This document shows positions 1-12,159 of a stretch of 64,000 nucleotides of DNA, one piece after another; within the stretch, counting starts at the first letter, position 1; each line of letters opens with the position of its first letter. A program made the translations under genes and the position numbers. The notes under the pieces are model-generated. The model did no database searches and was not told the origin of the DNA. It saw nothing but the letters and a program-made list of their open reading frames with translations. This stretch comes from Earliella scabrosa. Taxonomy: Eukaryota; Basidiomycota; Agaricomycetes; Polyporales; Polyporaceae. The stretch spans positions 372,001 through 436,000 of the forward strand of contig JABYQQ010000011.1 in assembly GCA_022605405.1 (NCBI GenBank), written 5' to 3'.

Positions 1-3000
1 CAAGCTATTGCCGGTCTCAATCTCGGGCGAGACGCCTGCCAGCAAACCCCGAGCGTCGCGCCGGCTTCATGCTTTCTTATCTCTGGTGTTGCTCCTCACG
101 ACCTTCCAATGCTCTCGTTTGGTCCTCAGTATCGTCAAGGGAGTCTCAGACACGACCACTACAGTTCCGCTCCATGCGACGGAGATTCTGGAGAAATGTC
201 GCCTTCTACAAGTCCCTCCGGGTCCTCCACCTGACTTCCACGCTCGCACGCAATCCGACAGGTTCGTTCAGGGGACAAAACCAACCCTTATCACGGTACG
301 TGCAAGGTGTCAATTAGCATCATCCATGCGGCTGATGTGATCTCTGTAGAACGCAACCATATGGACAGGTGGCCAGGATGGCCTCGAAGTCGTATCTGGC
401 GACATCCTCCTAGACGGTGGGATCATTCAGCGAGTCGACTCCGTCGACGGCGGTTCCCGCAACCGATACGAGGACTACTTCTCCACTGAAAGTGTCACAC
501 GGATCGACGCCCAAGGAAAATGGGTCTCTCCTGGGTGATCAGTACCCTATCTACAGGTTCTCGGCATGTACTGACCTCTCGACACAGGATAGTCGATCTG
601 CACAGCCATCTGTACGTGGGGCGAGAGCGTGTTTGCCCCTTTGCTGACTCTTTCGCAGAGGCGTCTACTCTGTTCCCATGCTCCGCGGTACATCCGATAC
701 CAACTCAAGGAAGGGCCCTGTCTTGCCGGTAGGTCTCAGCATGAATCATGAACAGCAGGATGCTCAAGTCGATGGATCACAGTGGCTCCGCGCACTCGAC
801 GGCCTGAACACTCACGACGCCGCGTTTCAGCTCAGCGCATCCGGCGGCGTGACTGTACGTGCATCATGTACTGCCAATGCGAACGCTCCCCTCTCATTAA
901 GAATACCCAGACGGCGCTGGTCCTTCCGGGATCCGCCAACGCAATTGGTGGTCAAGGCGCAGTAATCAAGCTACGTCACACGGAGGAACGGTCGCCCACG
1001 AGCATGCTGCTTGAGAATCCTTGGGAGACGAACACTACTGTGTACGATCCGAAGACATACTTCCGCTTCCGGCAGATGAAGTACGTCTCCATGCCCATTT
1101 GTCTGAGTTGATCTGACTGGTATCATAGACATGCTTGCGGCGAGAACCCCGGTATGTGGCAAATTACACAGGCGGCAGCAGTGCCGCTCGCTGAACATTG
1201 GTCTACAGATCGGGTCTACTCTAACACCCGCATGGACACCGCGTGGGCCTTCCGTGAAGGGTTCGTCCTATCAGGTTCTCGTGAGACATCGATCTTCACC
1301 TTGTTTGGTTCAGATACGAGAAGGCTCGTCAGATCAAGGAAGCACAAGACGACTACTGCGCGAAGGCGACAAGAGGAGACTGGTCAGGTCTGGGTGACTA
1401 TCCGGACGAGCTCCAATGGGAGGCGTTGGTGGACGTTCTTCGAGGTCGTGTCAAGGTGACCCACGATCACGCTCGCACCACTTTTCAATGCTTACCGGTC
1501 TGCCGCACAGGTCCACACCCACTGCTACGAGACTGTCGATCTTGACGATCTTGTTCGGGTGAGCAGCGCGATGCAGGTAGCTCGGAAGCGGCGTGGTATG
1601 ACTGACTGCGCTAACTAGATCACGAACGAGTTCAAATTCTCGATCGCTGCCTTTCATCATGCGCATGAGACTTATCTCGTACCGGATACTCTCAAGTCCG
1701 CCTACGGTGCGCTTATCGTCGAGTTTCATGCAATCGATGTTGTGCTTGACGCACCTGCCCTGCGGTCTGCTAGGTCGTGCGCCAGCAGCGGCTCTATTCG
1801 CCACCCACAGCCGCTACAAGCGAGAGTCCTTCCGTGGCTCAGAATTCGCCCCCCGGATACTCGCTGACAACGGACTACGGGTTGTCCTGAAGGTACGATG
1901 ATTCCACATCCTCAAACGTCCTGCTAATGACTTTGTGCTCTCCCTCAGTCTGACCATCCCGTGTTGGACTCGCGTTTCCTCCTCTGGGAGGCGCAGCAAG
2001 CCTACTATTACGGTCTTCCGCACAATCTTGCCCTAGCTTCTGTGACGTCTACCCCAGCTAGCGTAATCGGACAAGACCACCGTATCGGATACGTCAAAGA
2101 AGGTGCGAGAACTCGTCGCATGTGCCGCGCCAGCCACATTCTGAACCTTCTGTACAGGCTATGATGCAGGTATGCGCTCGGAGAGTACGTGTCTGCTTTG
2201 TAAGTAGTCCCTGACCCCTCGGCAGACCTCGTGCTGTGGGACAGTCACCCGCTCGCGTTAGGCGCAACTCCGCAGCAAGTCTGGATCGACGGGATCCCAC
2301 AGCTCGCCACTCCTCACACGCTCCTCAAGCCTGACACCTTCCAGAGCCTTCCCAAGGTTCCGAACTTTGATGCGGAGGCGAAGGAGGCGCTCGAGTACGA
2401 TGGGCTTCCACCCCTGGAACCACAGTCTTCAGCCAAGCACACGGTCATTTTCGCGAACGTCAGCAGCGTGCTCGTGCGAACCGATTCCGCAAAAAGTGTC
2501 GGTATCAAGGAGCTCTCTCCGTCCGATGGACCACCGACGGGGAAGATGTGGGCCGTGGTGCAGGGCGGGAGGCTGGTCTGCGCTGATGCTCCGTCCAGCG
2601 AATGCGTGCAATCTGCCCTCCGCCAGAACAGTGCAGATGTCGAGGTCATTGACCTCGAAGGCGGCTCCATCGCACCCGGTCTAACGACATTCGGGTCGCC
2701 GCTTGGCCTTGAGGAGATTTCGGGCGAGATATCCACGCGGGACGGTACGGCTCCGGACGGGCTGACGTCCAGCGTTCCGGGTCTCGCGGGTGGGAGTAGT
2801 GCTCTCATCCGAGCGAGCGACGGGCTCCAGTTCGGCACTCGTCATGCCTTGTGAGTAATTCTTCCCTTCCTTCGCCGCGCAGCATGATTGATCGAATTTG
2901 GGGCCCAGGCTGGCGTATCGCTCAGGACTCACGGCTGCTGTGGTCGCACCCACCAGCGACGGGCTCCTCTCCGGACTGAGCACCGCGTTCGCGACGGGAG

Positions 3001-3900
3001 CTCTGCACAAGCTGCAGGACGGCGCGGTCATACAGGAAGCGGGGACGGTGCACGTCTCCGTCCATCCCGGAGGTGCGCAGAGTGTGAGCACCCAGATCGC
3101 TGCGCTTCGCCGCCTGCTCCTCAGCCAGACGGATGGCGAACTGGGTCTCGCCTTCGAGAAGATCAGAAAGGTCGGTACATCCGCCCTGGGCCTCAAATGA
3201 TTTGATATTGACATCCGGATACACAGGGCGCTGCACCACTCGTCGTCGATGTAGACAGTGCGGATATCATGGCCACCCTCATTGCACTCAAGTCGGAGGC
3301 GGAGCGCGTCCTTGCGCTCTCCGCGCCGCTTAAGTTCACCTTCTCCGGAGCTCGGGAAGCACATCTCCTCGCGAAGGAGATTGGAGATGCAGGGATAGGC
3401 GTGATCCTCACCCAGCCCCGCCCCTTCCCGCAGACGTGGGATGCGCACAGGATGTGAGCGTTCCTGAATCGTAGCGCCGAGATGCCACATTGACCCTCTC
3501 CCCCCGCACTGCAAGCCTCCCTGGGCCGCCGTTGTCCGCCAAGAGCCAAATCGTGGCCCTGCTCGAGCACAACGTTACCGTCGGAGTGGGCACCGACCTT
3601 GCAGACAAGGCGCGGAACACGCGTTTCGATGCTGCATGGGTGGGTTGTCCCACCGCCTCAGCCATCATCATTCGGAGGCTGACTGAACTCTCACTCTCCC
3701 AGGCTGCGCTTGAGGCCGACGGGCGCATCTCAAAGGAAGAAGCTGCCGCCCTTGCGTCGACGAACGTGGAGAAGCTGCTCGGCATCGAGAGGAAGGCGGA
3801 CGAGGTTGAGCTTGTCGCCACGCGCGGTGGGGACTTGCTCGGGTTCGGAAAGGTCGCGGGCGTGATCTCCCCTGTTCGGGGAGTGGTGGACCTGTTGTGA
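1..3900 (+). CDS. Membrane-anchored two-domain amidohydrolase (CE9-like), copy 1, 5' end outside the window
   Basis: This is a metallo-dependent hydrolase of the amidohydrolase superfamily. Basidiomycete proteins of this build are often labelled carbohydrate esterase family 9, but the substrate is unknown. The frame is already open at base 2, and the second copy shows that the start lies upstream. A hydrophobic segment (FLSLVLLLTTF, near base 90) suggests a signal anchor. The first domain carries the HxH metal motif (VDLHSHLG, split by an intron near 612), a later VHTHCYE segment, HHAHE, and the metal-aspartate segment SDHPVLDSR near 1950. It ends with GYDADLVLWDSHPL, the usual C-terminal sheet of the superfamily. 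A second amidohydrolase-like half follows (about 2300-3900), in which the HxH position reads PGLTTFGSPLGL, so it is probably non-catalytic. Introns have clean GT/AG ends, for example 296-349, 535-587, 612-658, 729-782 and 855-910. No break was found in the joined frame. The stop codon is at 3898-3900. Confidence 0.85.
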
Positions 3901-4735
3901 CGGCGCGCTGGTAGCTGAGAGCGAGGGAGTCAATCATTGGCTCAGGTCCCCACGTATGTCTCCGGAGTTGGACCAGTACCGAAGGCAATGGACGCAACTA
4001 ATACGTACAGAGCTTGGGACTCGGATAACGCGGCATGCTCTATGTCTACCAACCTGCCGCTGCACGCCGACCGGGTCGGAGCCGTCACCGTAATACACTG
4101 CCATTACATCCCTGCCGACTTTTGCCCCAAATGAGCTTGCGATGTAACAAGAAGATCGTTCGCGTGCACATGGACCAGGCTTCTGCTCAGCTTCCCCCGT
4201 GTTCCCAGTCCGTGCGGGGGCGCTATTCGCGTCTCCTGGTCACCGACAGGGTCGCAGCCTCAGCCCAACGGACACAAGCTCGAACGTCCACGCACCACTG
4301 CCAGGCCGACACCTCAAGGCCTTGAGATGTATTGGATCACGATGATGGATATAGTGCTATACTGATCACTGCATCCAAGCCCACCTTGCGTCTGTACCTG
4401 CAGAGGAGTCAGCGAGAGGCCCGTCCTGTTCATCGATAGTCACGAACGAAGTAATTGCAGATGCCCGCAGGCACTGGATTTCCATCGCTCCAGACTCCCT
4501 GGGTCAGATCTGACCACACTCGACGTGCACCGCGCGTTCCATTCTCCGCCACCCATCAGTCTAAGTCAGTGCGAGAGCGCTTTCCGTCCCCGTCCTCGTG
4601 TGCCCCGTACCCAAACTCTGTGTGGGGGGGGCTATAAGTGACTGTTGGGAAACAATAATCCAGCAACCGCTCCTGCCCCATCTCTTCGAGCTCCTGTATC
4701 CATCTTTCCTGCTCGTCGTCTTCGCCCGAACAACA
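3901..4735. other. Intergenic region between amidohydrolase copy 1 and the next gene
   Basis: No gene is supported here. The first 25-40 bases after the amidohydrolase stop are shared with the sequence after copy 2 at 18025, so the duplicated block extends slightly past the stop codon. The distal part holds the probable core promoter of the gene starting at 4736. Confidence 0.6.
4633..4638 (+). promoter_or_regulatory. Candidate TATA box of the gene at 4736
   Basis: A TATAAG hexamer follows a run of G residues and lies 98 bp upstream of the chosen ATG. That is a plausible distance for a fungal TATA box. There is no experimental support. Confidence 0.4.
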
Positions 4736-6220
4736 ATGTCCCAAGGTAGCACCCAATCGTATTCGGCCGACGTGGCGCATGCCCAATCTATCCCCCGCGA
4801 GCTCTTCACCCAAGTCCCGCCTGCTACCATCATGGTGAGAAATACGCAAGCGAAACCGACCATTGACATCACTCACCGTGTTCCGATCCTAGAACCACCT
4901 CCAAAGGCTCTTGTGGGACGAGGTCTTCATGCAACTCGTATACCAGGAGCTCCTTCGCGAGATCGTAAGCCCGATGAGTTGCTTTGCTCGCGCGACACGA
5001 ACGCTCACATACCTGAGCCTAGGTGCGCCAACCGCTACCTCCATTCGCTCCCCAGGCTGCCATGTGGGACCCATCCACGCAAAACGAAACCGAGACTATC
5101 GCTCGCGCGCTAGTCACCACGGTATTGTGCGCGGCCAATTACGCCGCGTTGGCTGCTCCGCCACAGGCCGCGCACCCGGTCGATTTCCTGGTCGCGCACA
5201 TGCAGAACTTCTCCCTTACCGACGCGCGCGACGCGAACCATCTTGCGCCTGCGCGCGCCAGCGAAATGTGGTCCTCGCACCCGGTTGACGCGCTGGTCGC
5301 GGGCATGGGGAACGTCTCGATCAACGGGACGCAGGCCGCTGGTCATCCTGGCTACGTGGCCGACGACTTTCAAAACGCGTACGATTACAACATGGGCGCG
5401 CCGGAAGGGTTTGCGCCTGCGCAGCCGACGTTTAACGTTCCCAACTTGGATCCGACTTTGGACCCCGAGGCCTGGCAGATGCCAGGGGCTGAGAACACCG
5501 GCACGTTGTCGACCGTCGTAGCTCCTGAGGATGCGGTGAGTACTCTCGTGTAGTAATGATGAGACTACGGGACTAACGTTGCAAACAAGCCGATGCAAGG
5601 CCGTGCCGTGGAACCGTTGGCGGATGAGCTCGTCCCTCGCGGGCCTCGCCGCCCCGTGGAGCTCCTCGAGCAGCGCCCATGGGTTGGGACGCAAAAGGTG
5701 AAGGGGATGTCGGCTGGGCCGATCATCTTCAACGGGGAGCATGGGGTGACCTCAACCGAGCTCGACAACCTCGCGAAAGTCGATGAGCCTGCTTTTGACC
5801 GCAACGCCTCGGTGGGGGTGAAGGCGTCGATGAGGTTTGGGGTATGTCTCCAGCTTCTTTCTCAGACGGCTCGTACCTATTGCTGACCACTTCCACGGCA
5901 GTTCGCCCCGATCATGGAACATACTACGCAGGTTCGAGTCCGCAAGGGTGCCGTGAAGGGCAAGGAGGGAGAGCCCATCAGCCTACGCGGGATGGGAGAG
6001 CTCGTCTTTGCAGAGCTCCACAAGCTCATGGTAAGTTCCTCCTCTCGATCGACGTTACGCGCAGATACTCACTTCGCAGCAGGCGCATGCAGAAGGCGCG
6101 GGCACTCCTCTCCGGCACAACAACGACATCCTCCGACTCGATCAAGTGGTCTTGCTGCGCATCGAGCACGTCTCGAAAGGGAGCTTCCAGCCGATCCTTG
6201 CCATCCGCTGCGCAGGCTGA
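4736..6220 (+). CDS. Six-exon gene of unknown function
   Basis: I do not recognise the family. The start MSQGSTQSYS was chosen because it lies 98 bp after a TATA box and opens a frame that splices cleanly through five short introns. Exons are 4736-4834, 4893-4964, 5023-5535, 5590-5841, 5902-6030 and 6080-6220, and every junction has GT/AG ends and keeps frame. The predicted protein is about 400 residues. The middle (exon 3) is rich in Ala, Pro and Asn and contains an imperfect internal repeat (HPVDFLVAHMQNFS and HPVDALVAGMGNVS). The C-terminal part looks more globular (VGTQKVKGMSAGP, then LRLDQVVLLRIEHV). No signal peptide or membrane segment is apparent. It could be a lineage-specific regulator, but that is a guess. 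Confidence 0.6.
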
Positions 6221-6904
6221 TAGGTACTCGTGAACGTCGGCGTGGAGGGAAGGGAGTTAGCTATCCACAAGTATAACATAGAGGACCCTAGTCAGTACTG
6301 TATCGTGTAACCCCATAGACGGCGATAGAGGTAGAATACGGACCGATGCTTGCGATATGGACACTTGTTGGTCATTGTGGACCCAGGAGTCGCCATGCGT
6401 ATACCATGAGGCCAGAGGCAAAACTGATCTTCATTACAACGCGAACGTCGTGGAGTCCCGATCATCGATGTCGCCTATAGCTCCGAAATGAAATGAGCGC
6501 TTGCATGCGGTCCCTCAAGCAGCTCGTGAGGCGGCCAATAGTCATAGTGGAGGTTGTTAAGTGGACCTGGATAAGCCATAGTGTCCGCAGTCAGCGTAGA
6601 GGGCGAAATTGTGCGGGCAAGAGTGTGTTGTACGTTCGGAGCGTACGTGTACTCGGGTTCTGAACAGATCGACGGAGATAGCACGGCTGAGAGTAAGACG
6701 GAGACGCTCTGAAGGGGTCATTACGTCAGCCGATGGACTTTGTGCGGCAATTCTCGTACGTACCGTTGACGCTTGGTAGAAGCCGCTGCAAGCGTATCCC
6801 ATGAGCTTCAGGTCAAGACTCAACACTACAAACACAGCCTGAGCACTGAACCTGAGGTACTTAACGTCTAAGCCATAAGTGCAATTGATGTAGCTACTTG
6901 GCAG
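6221..6904. other. Intergenic region without recognised gene
   Basis: Only short open frames on both strands with no recognisable motif or splice pattern. I see no repeat. The tRNA gene follows directly. Confidence 0.5.
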
Positions 6905-6976
6905 TCCGATATGGTGTAGTGGCTAACATTATCGCCTCTCACGCGATAGCCCGGGGTTCGATTCCCCGTGTCGGAA
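6905..6976 (+). tRNA. tRNA-Glu (anticodon CTC)
   Basis: The sequence folds as a complete, intron-free tRNA. The acceptor arm tccgata pairs with tgtcgga (one G-T pair). The anticodon stem atcgc/gcgat closes a 7-nt loop ctctcac with anticodon CTC. The T arm is cgggg-ttcgatt-ccccg, and base 6976 (A) is the discriminator. The A box (tggtgtagtggc) and B box (ggttcgattcc) are both present. CTC reads GAG, so the amino acid is Glu, and the body matches the eukaryotic tRNA-Glu consensus. Confidence 0.95.
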
Positions 6977-6979
6977 AGA

Positions 6980-6984
6980 TTTTT
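6980..6984 (+). terminator. Pol III T-run terminator of the tRNA-Glu gene
   Basis: Five T residues start four bases after the tRNA 3' end, the usual RNA polymerase III stop signal. Confidence 0.8.
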
Positions 6985-8160
6985 CGTTCTGTCCTTGATT
7001 TAGCGCTGGATGGCGTCCAGGTCACTCTTCGAGTTGTCTATCAGGTTTCGTTTCTGACGATGTCGCGCTGTTTATCAACTGTTTGTACCTCCTGTTGTCG
7101 TCCATCATTGTCAGGTTCCTTCAACGAGCGGCTCCGAGCAGTTGTGGCAACATGGTCACTGGAAGACAGTGAACGTGGTCCTCGCCGTTGAAGATTCATT
7201 CGTGTCTCACTCGCTGTCCCTATCGTTCTGATCATACCGTTTTCAAGGTTCATTATGACGAGTCTGGTGCCTAGGGTCAGGGTGCGCAAAGCTCAGAAGG
7301 GGAGCGTCGTACTAGGCTATATGATGTGGAATCTATCGAAACCTCGTCTCTTGATCGCGACTTTGCTCTTCCCTCCCATGAAGTTGGAACCGGGTGAGTC
7401 GGCACTCTTGTTGTAGTTGCTGTTATTCATGCTCTATCAGTATCTAAAGAAGACCATACCCCTGCTACTACACCATCCGCACAACCTCACCATGAAACTG
7501 CCGCTGCAGGGATTCCATATTCGCTCACACAATCAGGTACTACTTACTCGTGATGCTCGATGGTTCCATGTCAACGTATAGGCGGATTGCCTGACATTTT
7601 TCTGACCGCAACCCGCCGATTTTGAGGCCGATGCTCTCCCCTGGGGATAGTCTGGCCACTGGGGTGAGAAATGCAGTCACAGCGTGATAGCCCTTGAGGC
7701 TCATCGGCTGACATTCTGACAGGAGTTGCGCCGCAGCTTCAAGTTTGTTGCTGCTGGAGGATCGTCTTCCCGCGACAGTTCCGAGTGGGACCGACAGCGT
7801 TGCTATGGACGATCTGCGCGAACTGGTACTTGAGCTCTCAAACTGGCGTGCCGACAGGCATAATCACCAAGGTCCTATCCCCCTGTAGGCTACAAAAGTA
7901 AACCAGACAGGTCCATGGGATAGTGATCTATTGTGTTGATGGATGAATAAACGTACGTAACGGTCGGCGTTGCTATCAGCTCAGCACTAACCTCCCAACG
8001 GGTATGAGTATAAAAATATGTTGCAGGGTACCTATCTATGTGAACAACACCAGTTCCACAAAGCACCCCAGCGACCGGAGGGTTCATTAACTGTGCGTCT
8101 CACCAGGTACAGCTCTCCTCAGCGCATGTCGATGACCCCTCGCAAGCACGACCAACTACT
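6985..8160. other. Intergenic region with upstream part of the wax-synthase-like gene
   Basis: No coding region with recognisable motifs or coherent introns was found. The distal end carries the promoter of the gene at 8161, with a TATAAAAA element at 8009-8016. Confidence 0.5.
8009..8016 (+). promoter_or_regulatory. Candidate TATA box of the wax-synthase-like gene
   Basis: TATAAAAA stands about 150 bp upstream of the ATG at 8161, in a locally AT-rich stretch. It is a prediction from sequence and position only. Confidence 0.4.
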
Positions 8161-9573
8161 ATGGAAGAGTCACCTCTCGCAAGGTCTCTCATGGACGTCA
8201 AGCATCTCGTCATGCCCGAGATTGCGCTCGTACTTCTTATCGGCATCTATCCCACCGTTGCGCGGCCACTTCAAATTGCAGGATTAATCACACTCCTCGC
8301 GATATGCGTCCACACCATGCTCACACGGACGACCGGAGACAATGCCCTGGACTACTGGATCGGCTGCTCCGTGTTGGGCATCACCGCACTGAACACCATT
8401 CTTCTGACGGGTCTCGTAGATCCCATGAACGACTTCCGCTACCTCCGGGACGCGGACCCTTCTCATCTTGCCTCGCGGTCCTGGTTGGTTCGCATATGGA
8501 ACTCCGTGTGTCTGATCCGCAACTACCGCTTTGTGGGGTGGAACGTCCAGGTGCGTATATTTTCTAACACACATGGGTCAGGTTTGTGATCGGACACCTG
8601 TCCATGGGACTAGGTCGCGAACGTCCCTGCACCGCACCGAGGATCGCGCAAGCAGTATCTCCGTCGGCGCTCTTTTCAGTTACTCTGGAGCTACATGCTC
8701 CTGGACCTTACCGAGTCTTTCATGCTGACGTATCGGCATGTGTATCCTCCAATCTCATCCCACCCCGCATCGCTTTGCCAGTGGGACAGCACAGCTCCCG
8801 TTCATACAACCCCATTCGGGATGCGCACGCTCTCCATGCTCGTTTTTGGCGTCAATGCATACGCAGTCCTCAACCTTCCCTTCGTCTTTGCCTCACTCGT
8901 CGCGTTGCTGCTGGGAGTCGGTCAACCCGAAGACTGGCCGGATATGTTCGGGGATTGGTCGGATGCATATACTGTGCGTCGCTTCTGGGGGTATGTCCGT
9001 CGAGCTTCCTCGCGTTCCGAGTCGTCTATCTTGATTGCCGCTGCTAACCCCATACCTCTCACTGACAGGCGAACATGGCATCAGACCCTGCGACGAGTAA
9101 GTATCCCTGTCCACTGTCTATTTCTCGTCGACGCTGTCTTTGTCTTTTGTGTCCCTAACCGCGTTTGACAGCACTTCTCCGCATGGGGCAAGCTCGTTGT
9201 CCAAGTCCTCCGAGTCCCGCTACGCACATCGCTCTCTTCCCAACTCCAGCTTTACACCGGCTTTTTGGTCTCCGGCATATACCACTCGTTCGGAGACCTG
9301 ATGATCTCTCCCAAGGTCGTCGGCCGCTCTCTCCCCTTTTTTGTTGCCAACGCGCTCGCGATCAGCCTCGAGGACGCCGTAGTCGCGATCGGGAAGCCAA
9401 TGGGTATCGGCCGTCCAACACGCGCGACACGCCTGCTTGGCTATGTGTGGGTCGCGGTCTGGTTCCGGTGTACGCTTGGAATGTTTATGGACTGGACGTT
9501 CGAAGCGGGAGTGGTGGGAAGACCGTTTCTGCCGTTCTCGCTCGTTCGAGACGTTATCTGGGCACCGATGTGA
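8161..9573 (+). CDS. Wax-synthase-like integral membrane protein (MBOAT-related domain)
   Basis: This is a polytopic membrane protein with the wax-synthase-type domain. Fungal members include membrane O-acyltransferases and proteins in terpenoid clusters, so the acceptor cannot be assigned. Exons are 8161-8550, 8614-8990, 9069-9096 and 9172-9573, all joining in frame with GT/AG introns. The hallmark is the segment FWGRTWHQTLRR, assembled across the introns near 8990-9096, with the conserved Trp-His pair. Hydrophobic segments include ALVLLIGIYPTVARPLQIAG near the N terminus, LVFGVNAYAVLNLPFVFASL in the middle and LLGYVWVAVWFRCTLGMF near the end. The length of about 398 residues fits the family. 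The ATG at 8161 follows a TATA element. A GTGAGT at the stop region could extend the 3' end by splicing, but the resulting intron would be very short. No other pathway gene is adjacent. Confidence 0.8.
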
Positions 9574-9813
9574 GTGCTGTGCTTAACCGATATTTTAGAC
9601 TCTACCTACATCGGGCGTAGTTCGTCGTCATACCTCTACAGTTTCCTTGACTCGACGATGTCCTGATGGGACATCATGGGACCGTACATGTATCTGAACG
9701 CTATGGGGAACATGCCTTGTATCATTGAGGTACGCGCCCTGATGCTGGCTCTTTTGCTATAAGTTGGGCAGCGGAATCTACCTGTTCACTGCCTTCGTCC
9801 TCTATCCTTTCTA
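9574..9813. other. Convergent intergenic spacer
   Basis: The 3' ends of the wax-synthase-like gene and of the inverted F-box copy face each other here, 240 bp apart. No additional feature was recognised. Confidence 0.5.
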
Positions 9814-11389
9814 CTATCCAATCCTCGACTGCTCTTCGAGACCTGTGTCTTCCTCTCCCGAATCTAACGACTCGACCAGTAAATCAGCTACTCCGGACGT
9901 CTCGAATTGATCGGATCCTCGCTCATTGAGGCCCGCTGATCCTTCCAACATCCGGGCCACGTCAGCCAAGAGCAATTCGTCTTCGTAGAGCGCACGTCGG
10001 ATGGATAGCTCTCTTGCCTCCTCGGCTGCTTTCTCGGCCTGCTGTGCTGCCTTGACTTCCTCCGCCGTATGCCATAGTTGGGTCTCTATCAATAGTGCGT
10101 GACGCCCATTGACAGTCAGCTACATCGCTAGGCAGACAGTACGGTCGGACAATAACGCACCGTACGTTCTGAGCAAAACTCGAACAGAGACTTGAACGTT
10201 GTGACAGCTGTCCGGGAGGCGGCGGACTATCTCCGCTGTCCACCACCGCCCATCGTACTCCGCGTCGTTTTCCCAGAGGAACAAGTGGAGCTGACGCAGC
10301 ATAGTGAACCGAGACAGGATGTCCAGCATCTCCTCCCCGAGGAGGAGGTCCAAAAGGCCCGCGCGATCCACCCAGTATATATATATGTCCATTCTGGTCG
10401 GGCGGGATATAAGTTAATCTTGAGACTTCGCAAAGCCGAACCCGAATGGACACTGCTTAGGATAGATCGCACGGTGCGAATGGGGTCTGAAGGTGCATTG
10501 TCCAATATGGCGTATGGTATATCAAGCTGTTCAAGCCCATGGAAGGTCTGGATGCATTGCAAGGTGCTCTCTTGGTTCTGATCAGAGATGATATGACATA
10601 TTTATGGCAGAAACAATCATACCTGAGATTCCGTCACCAACGTTCAGGCACAGGTTCTTGACAGAGCTGCCAAATGCGTGCGCTGGCCAGGGCCCCAGGG
10701 CGCATCTATCGCCCTACAAGACGAGGTAGGTCAATTCAAGCAACGTGCGCAGGTTGGGGGGAATATCGTACCCTGAACACGAGAGTGCATAGGCTCTCAC
10801 ATCTACCAGGCTTGGTGTCTAGCCATGACATAGGTGCGAGCGCCACTGGCGAATGATTGCTCGGGCCTAGATCTCCACTCCAGTTGAGGTTTAGATAGCG
10901 TAGTTGACGCGATGATGAGACAAAACGGAGGATGGGTCGGAGGACAATGAATCGAACATCCAACCATAGCTCTACTATGTTGGACCAATGATACAAGCCC
11001 GTGTCAGCGTATCGGGGTGGGTACACCGTCCAATCGACGTATCGAAGGTCCAGTCCTTTACAATTCTTCAGTAGGAGAGGAAGCGGCATACGACCGAATG
11101 GGACGTAGCGGTTCCGGAAGTGACTATAAACAGTCAATCGAACGACCAAGTCTGCGAAACGCGGTGTTTCCTGGAGCGTTCGGACAAGGAGATTGATGTC
11201 GGAAGCCTTCCGAAGTTCAACTTCGTAGAGGAGGTTGTATCGGCTGCGAGGGAGCCACGCCGAGCAGACCAGGGCGGTCTGGCGCCAGATGGGATACGAA
11301 TGTTTCTTGAGCACTCTGTCATCTGCGTCAACACGGCAGGAGTCGAGGATTTGCTCGCAGACCTCATGGGGCAGGCGACTCTTGTTCAT
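9814..11389 (-). pseudogene. F-box protein gene, copy A, frameshifted in a TA run
   Basis: This is the inverted member of the F-box family seen at 26191, 44476 and 56334. The start MNKSRLPHEVCEQILDSC is an F-box core with LP near the N terminus, followed by WRQTALVCSAWLPRSR. Exon 1 runs 11389-10772 and is followed by a 30-codon exon and a third exon beginning near 10580. Between about 10376 and 10386 a TATATATATAT run shifts the frame by one. Upstream the frame reads ...KINLYPARPEW, and downstream the family sequence resumes as YWVDRAGLLDLLLGEEM. The last exon (about 10085-9814) encodes a helical, acidic tail (ALYEDELLLADVARML) like that of the copy at 56334. F-box proteins recruit substrates to SCF ubiquitin ligases, and the partner here is unknown. 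The shift could be a sequencing slip in the dinucleotide run. Confidence 0.7.
10376..10386. repeat. TA dinucleotide run at the frameshift of F-box copy A
   Basis: An 11-base alternating TA tract lies inside exon 3 of F-box copy A, exactly where the reading frame changes. Slippage in this tract explains the frame loss. Confidence 0.6.
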
Positions 11390-11490
11390 GTTGGTGAGTG
11401 CGGAGATGGCACAGGAGGTGGGGGAGCTGAGGAAGGGAGTCGGATGGCTGCGGATGCCCGGGCACCACCACTTATGACCGGTGACCAACA

Positions 11491-11508
11491 GATCATAGGA
11501 CGCCGAGC
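11491..11508 (-). promoter_or_regulatory. Conserved F-box promoter box, copy A
   Basis: Read on the minus strand this contains GGCGTCCTATGATC, matching the GGCGTCCTAGGGTC box found 90-127 bp upstream of the other F-box genes. It lies about 120 bp upstream of the ATG at 11389. Confidence 0.45.
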
Positions 11509-11855
11509 ATCGTTCCCGCCCCTGTCAACCGCTCGGAGCGAAGCCACGGCCACCCTAGAACACACCAACAGCCTCGTAATCGCCGAACTTGCCGGTTTTC
11601 CGTCGCTTCTGTCTGTAACCCACACCAAAACTGCAGAGTCAAAACAAACATATAACAGAAAAGGTTTGGGGAATGCGCCATTGCGCGTGAGCTACCACCA
11701 TACTCTATAGCCATCGCCAGCTAAGGATCGCATCGGAACCTGTGCCCTCCGCATATCACGCCGCCTATCGACCGCTTCCAAGCGTCTGCGGCAGGGAGCG
11801 TGTCCATCTACTTATGCCTAAAGAACACAGCTTCAGTACTTGTTGAATGACAACC

Positions 11856-11873
11856 TGTGATATAGTTCTCACA
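11856..11873 (-). promoter_or_regulatory. Palindrome-like upstream element, F-box copy A
   Basis: On the minus strand the 18-mer is TGTGAGAACTATATCACA followed by GGTTGTCAT. The same element precedes the other F-box units at 25711, 41682, 43917, 55803 and 63258. It is about 465 bp upstream of the start codon. Its function is unknown. Confidence 0.4.
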
Positions 11874-12159
11874 GGAATGCATTATCGCGGGGCGCGGCGC
11901 TCTTACCGACCGGACTTCCAGACCGCGCTAACACACGAAGCTTGAAGGCTAGGCATGTCATGAGTCGCGCAGCAGAGAGCATTGTAGGGCATCGGTCGAC
12001 CACGTAGACGGTGCGCGCCACTGATTGAAACGCGGGATCCAACTTCGAGTCGACTGCAGTGCGCGACGTGCGCGACGTGTCGTACCGCGGCCAAGATGGA
12101 AAGGTCTTGCCCGGTGACTGCGGTGATTCCTCCTCAGCCGCCTCCAGAGTAACACGCGC

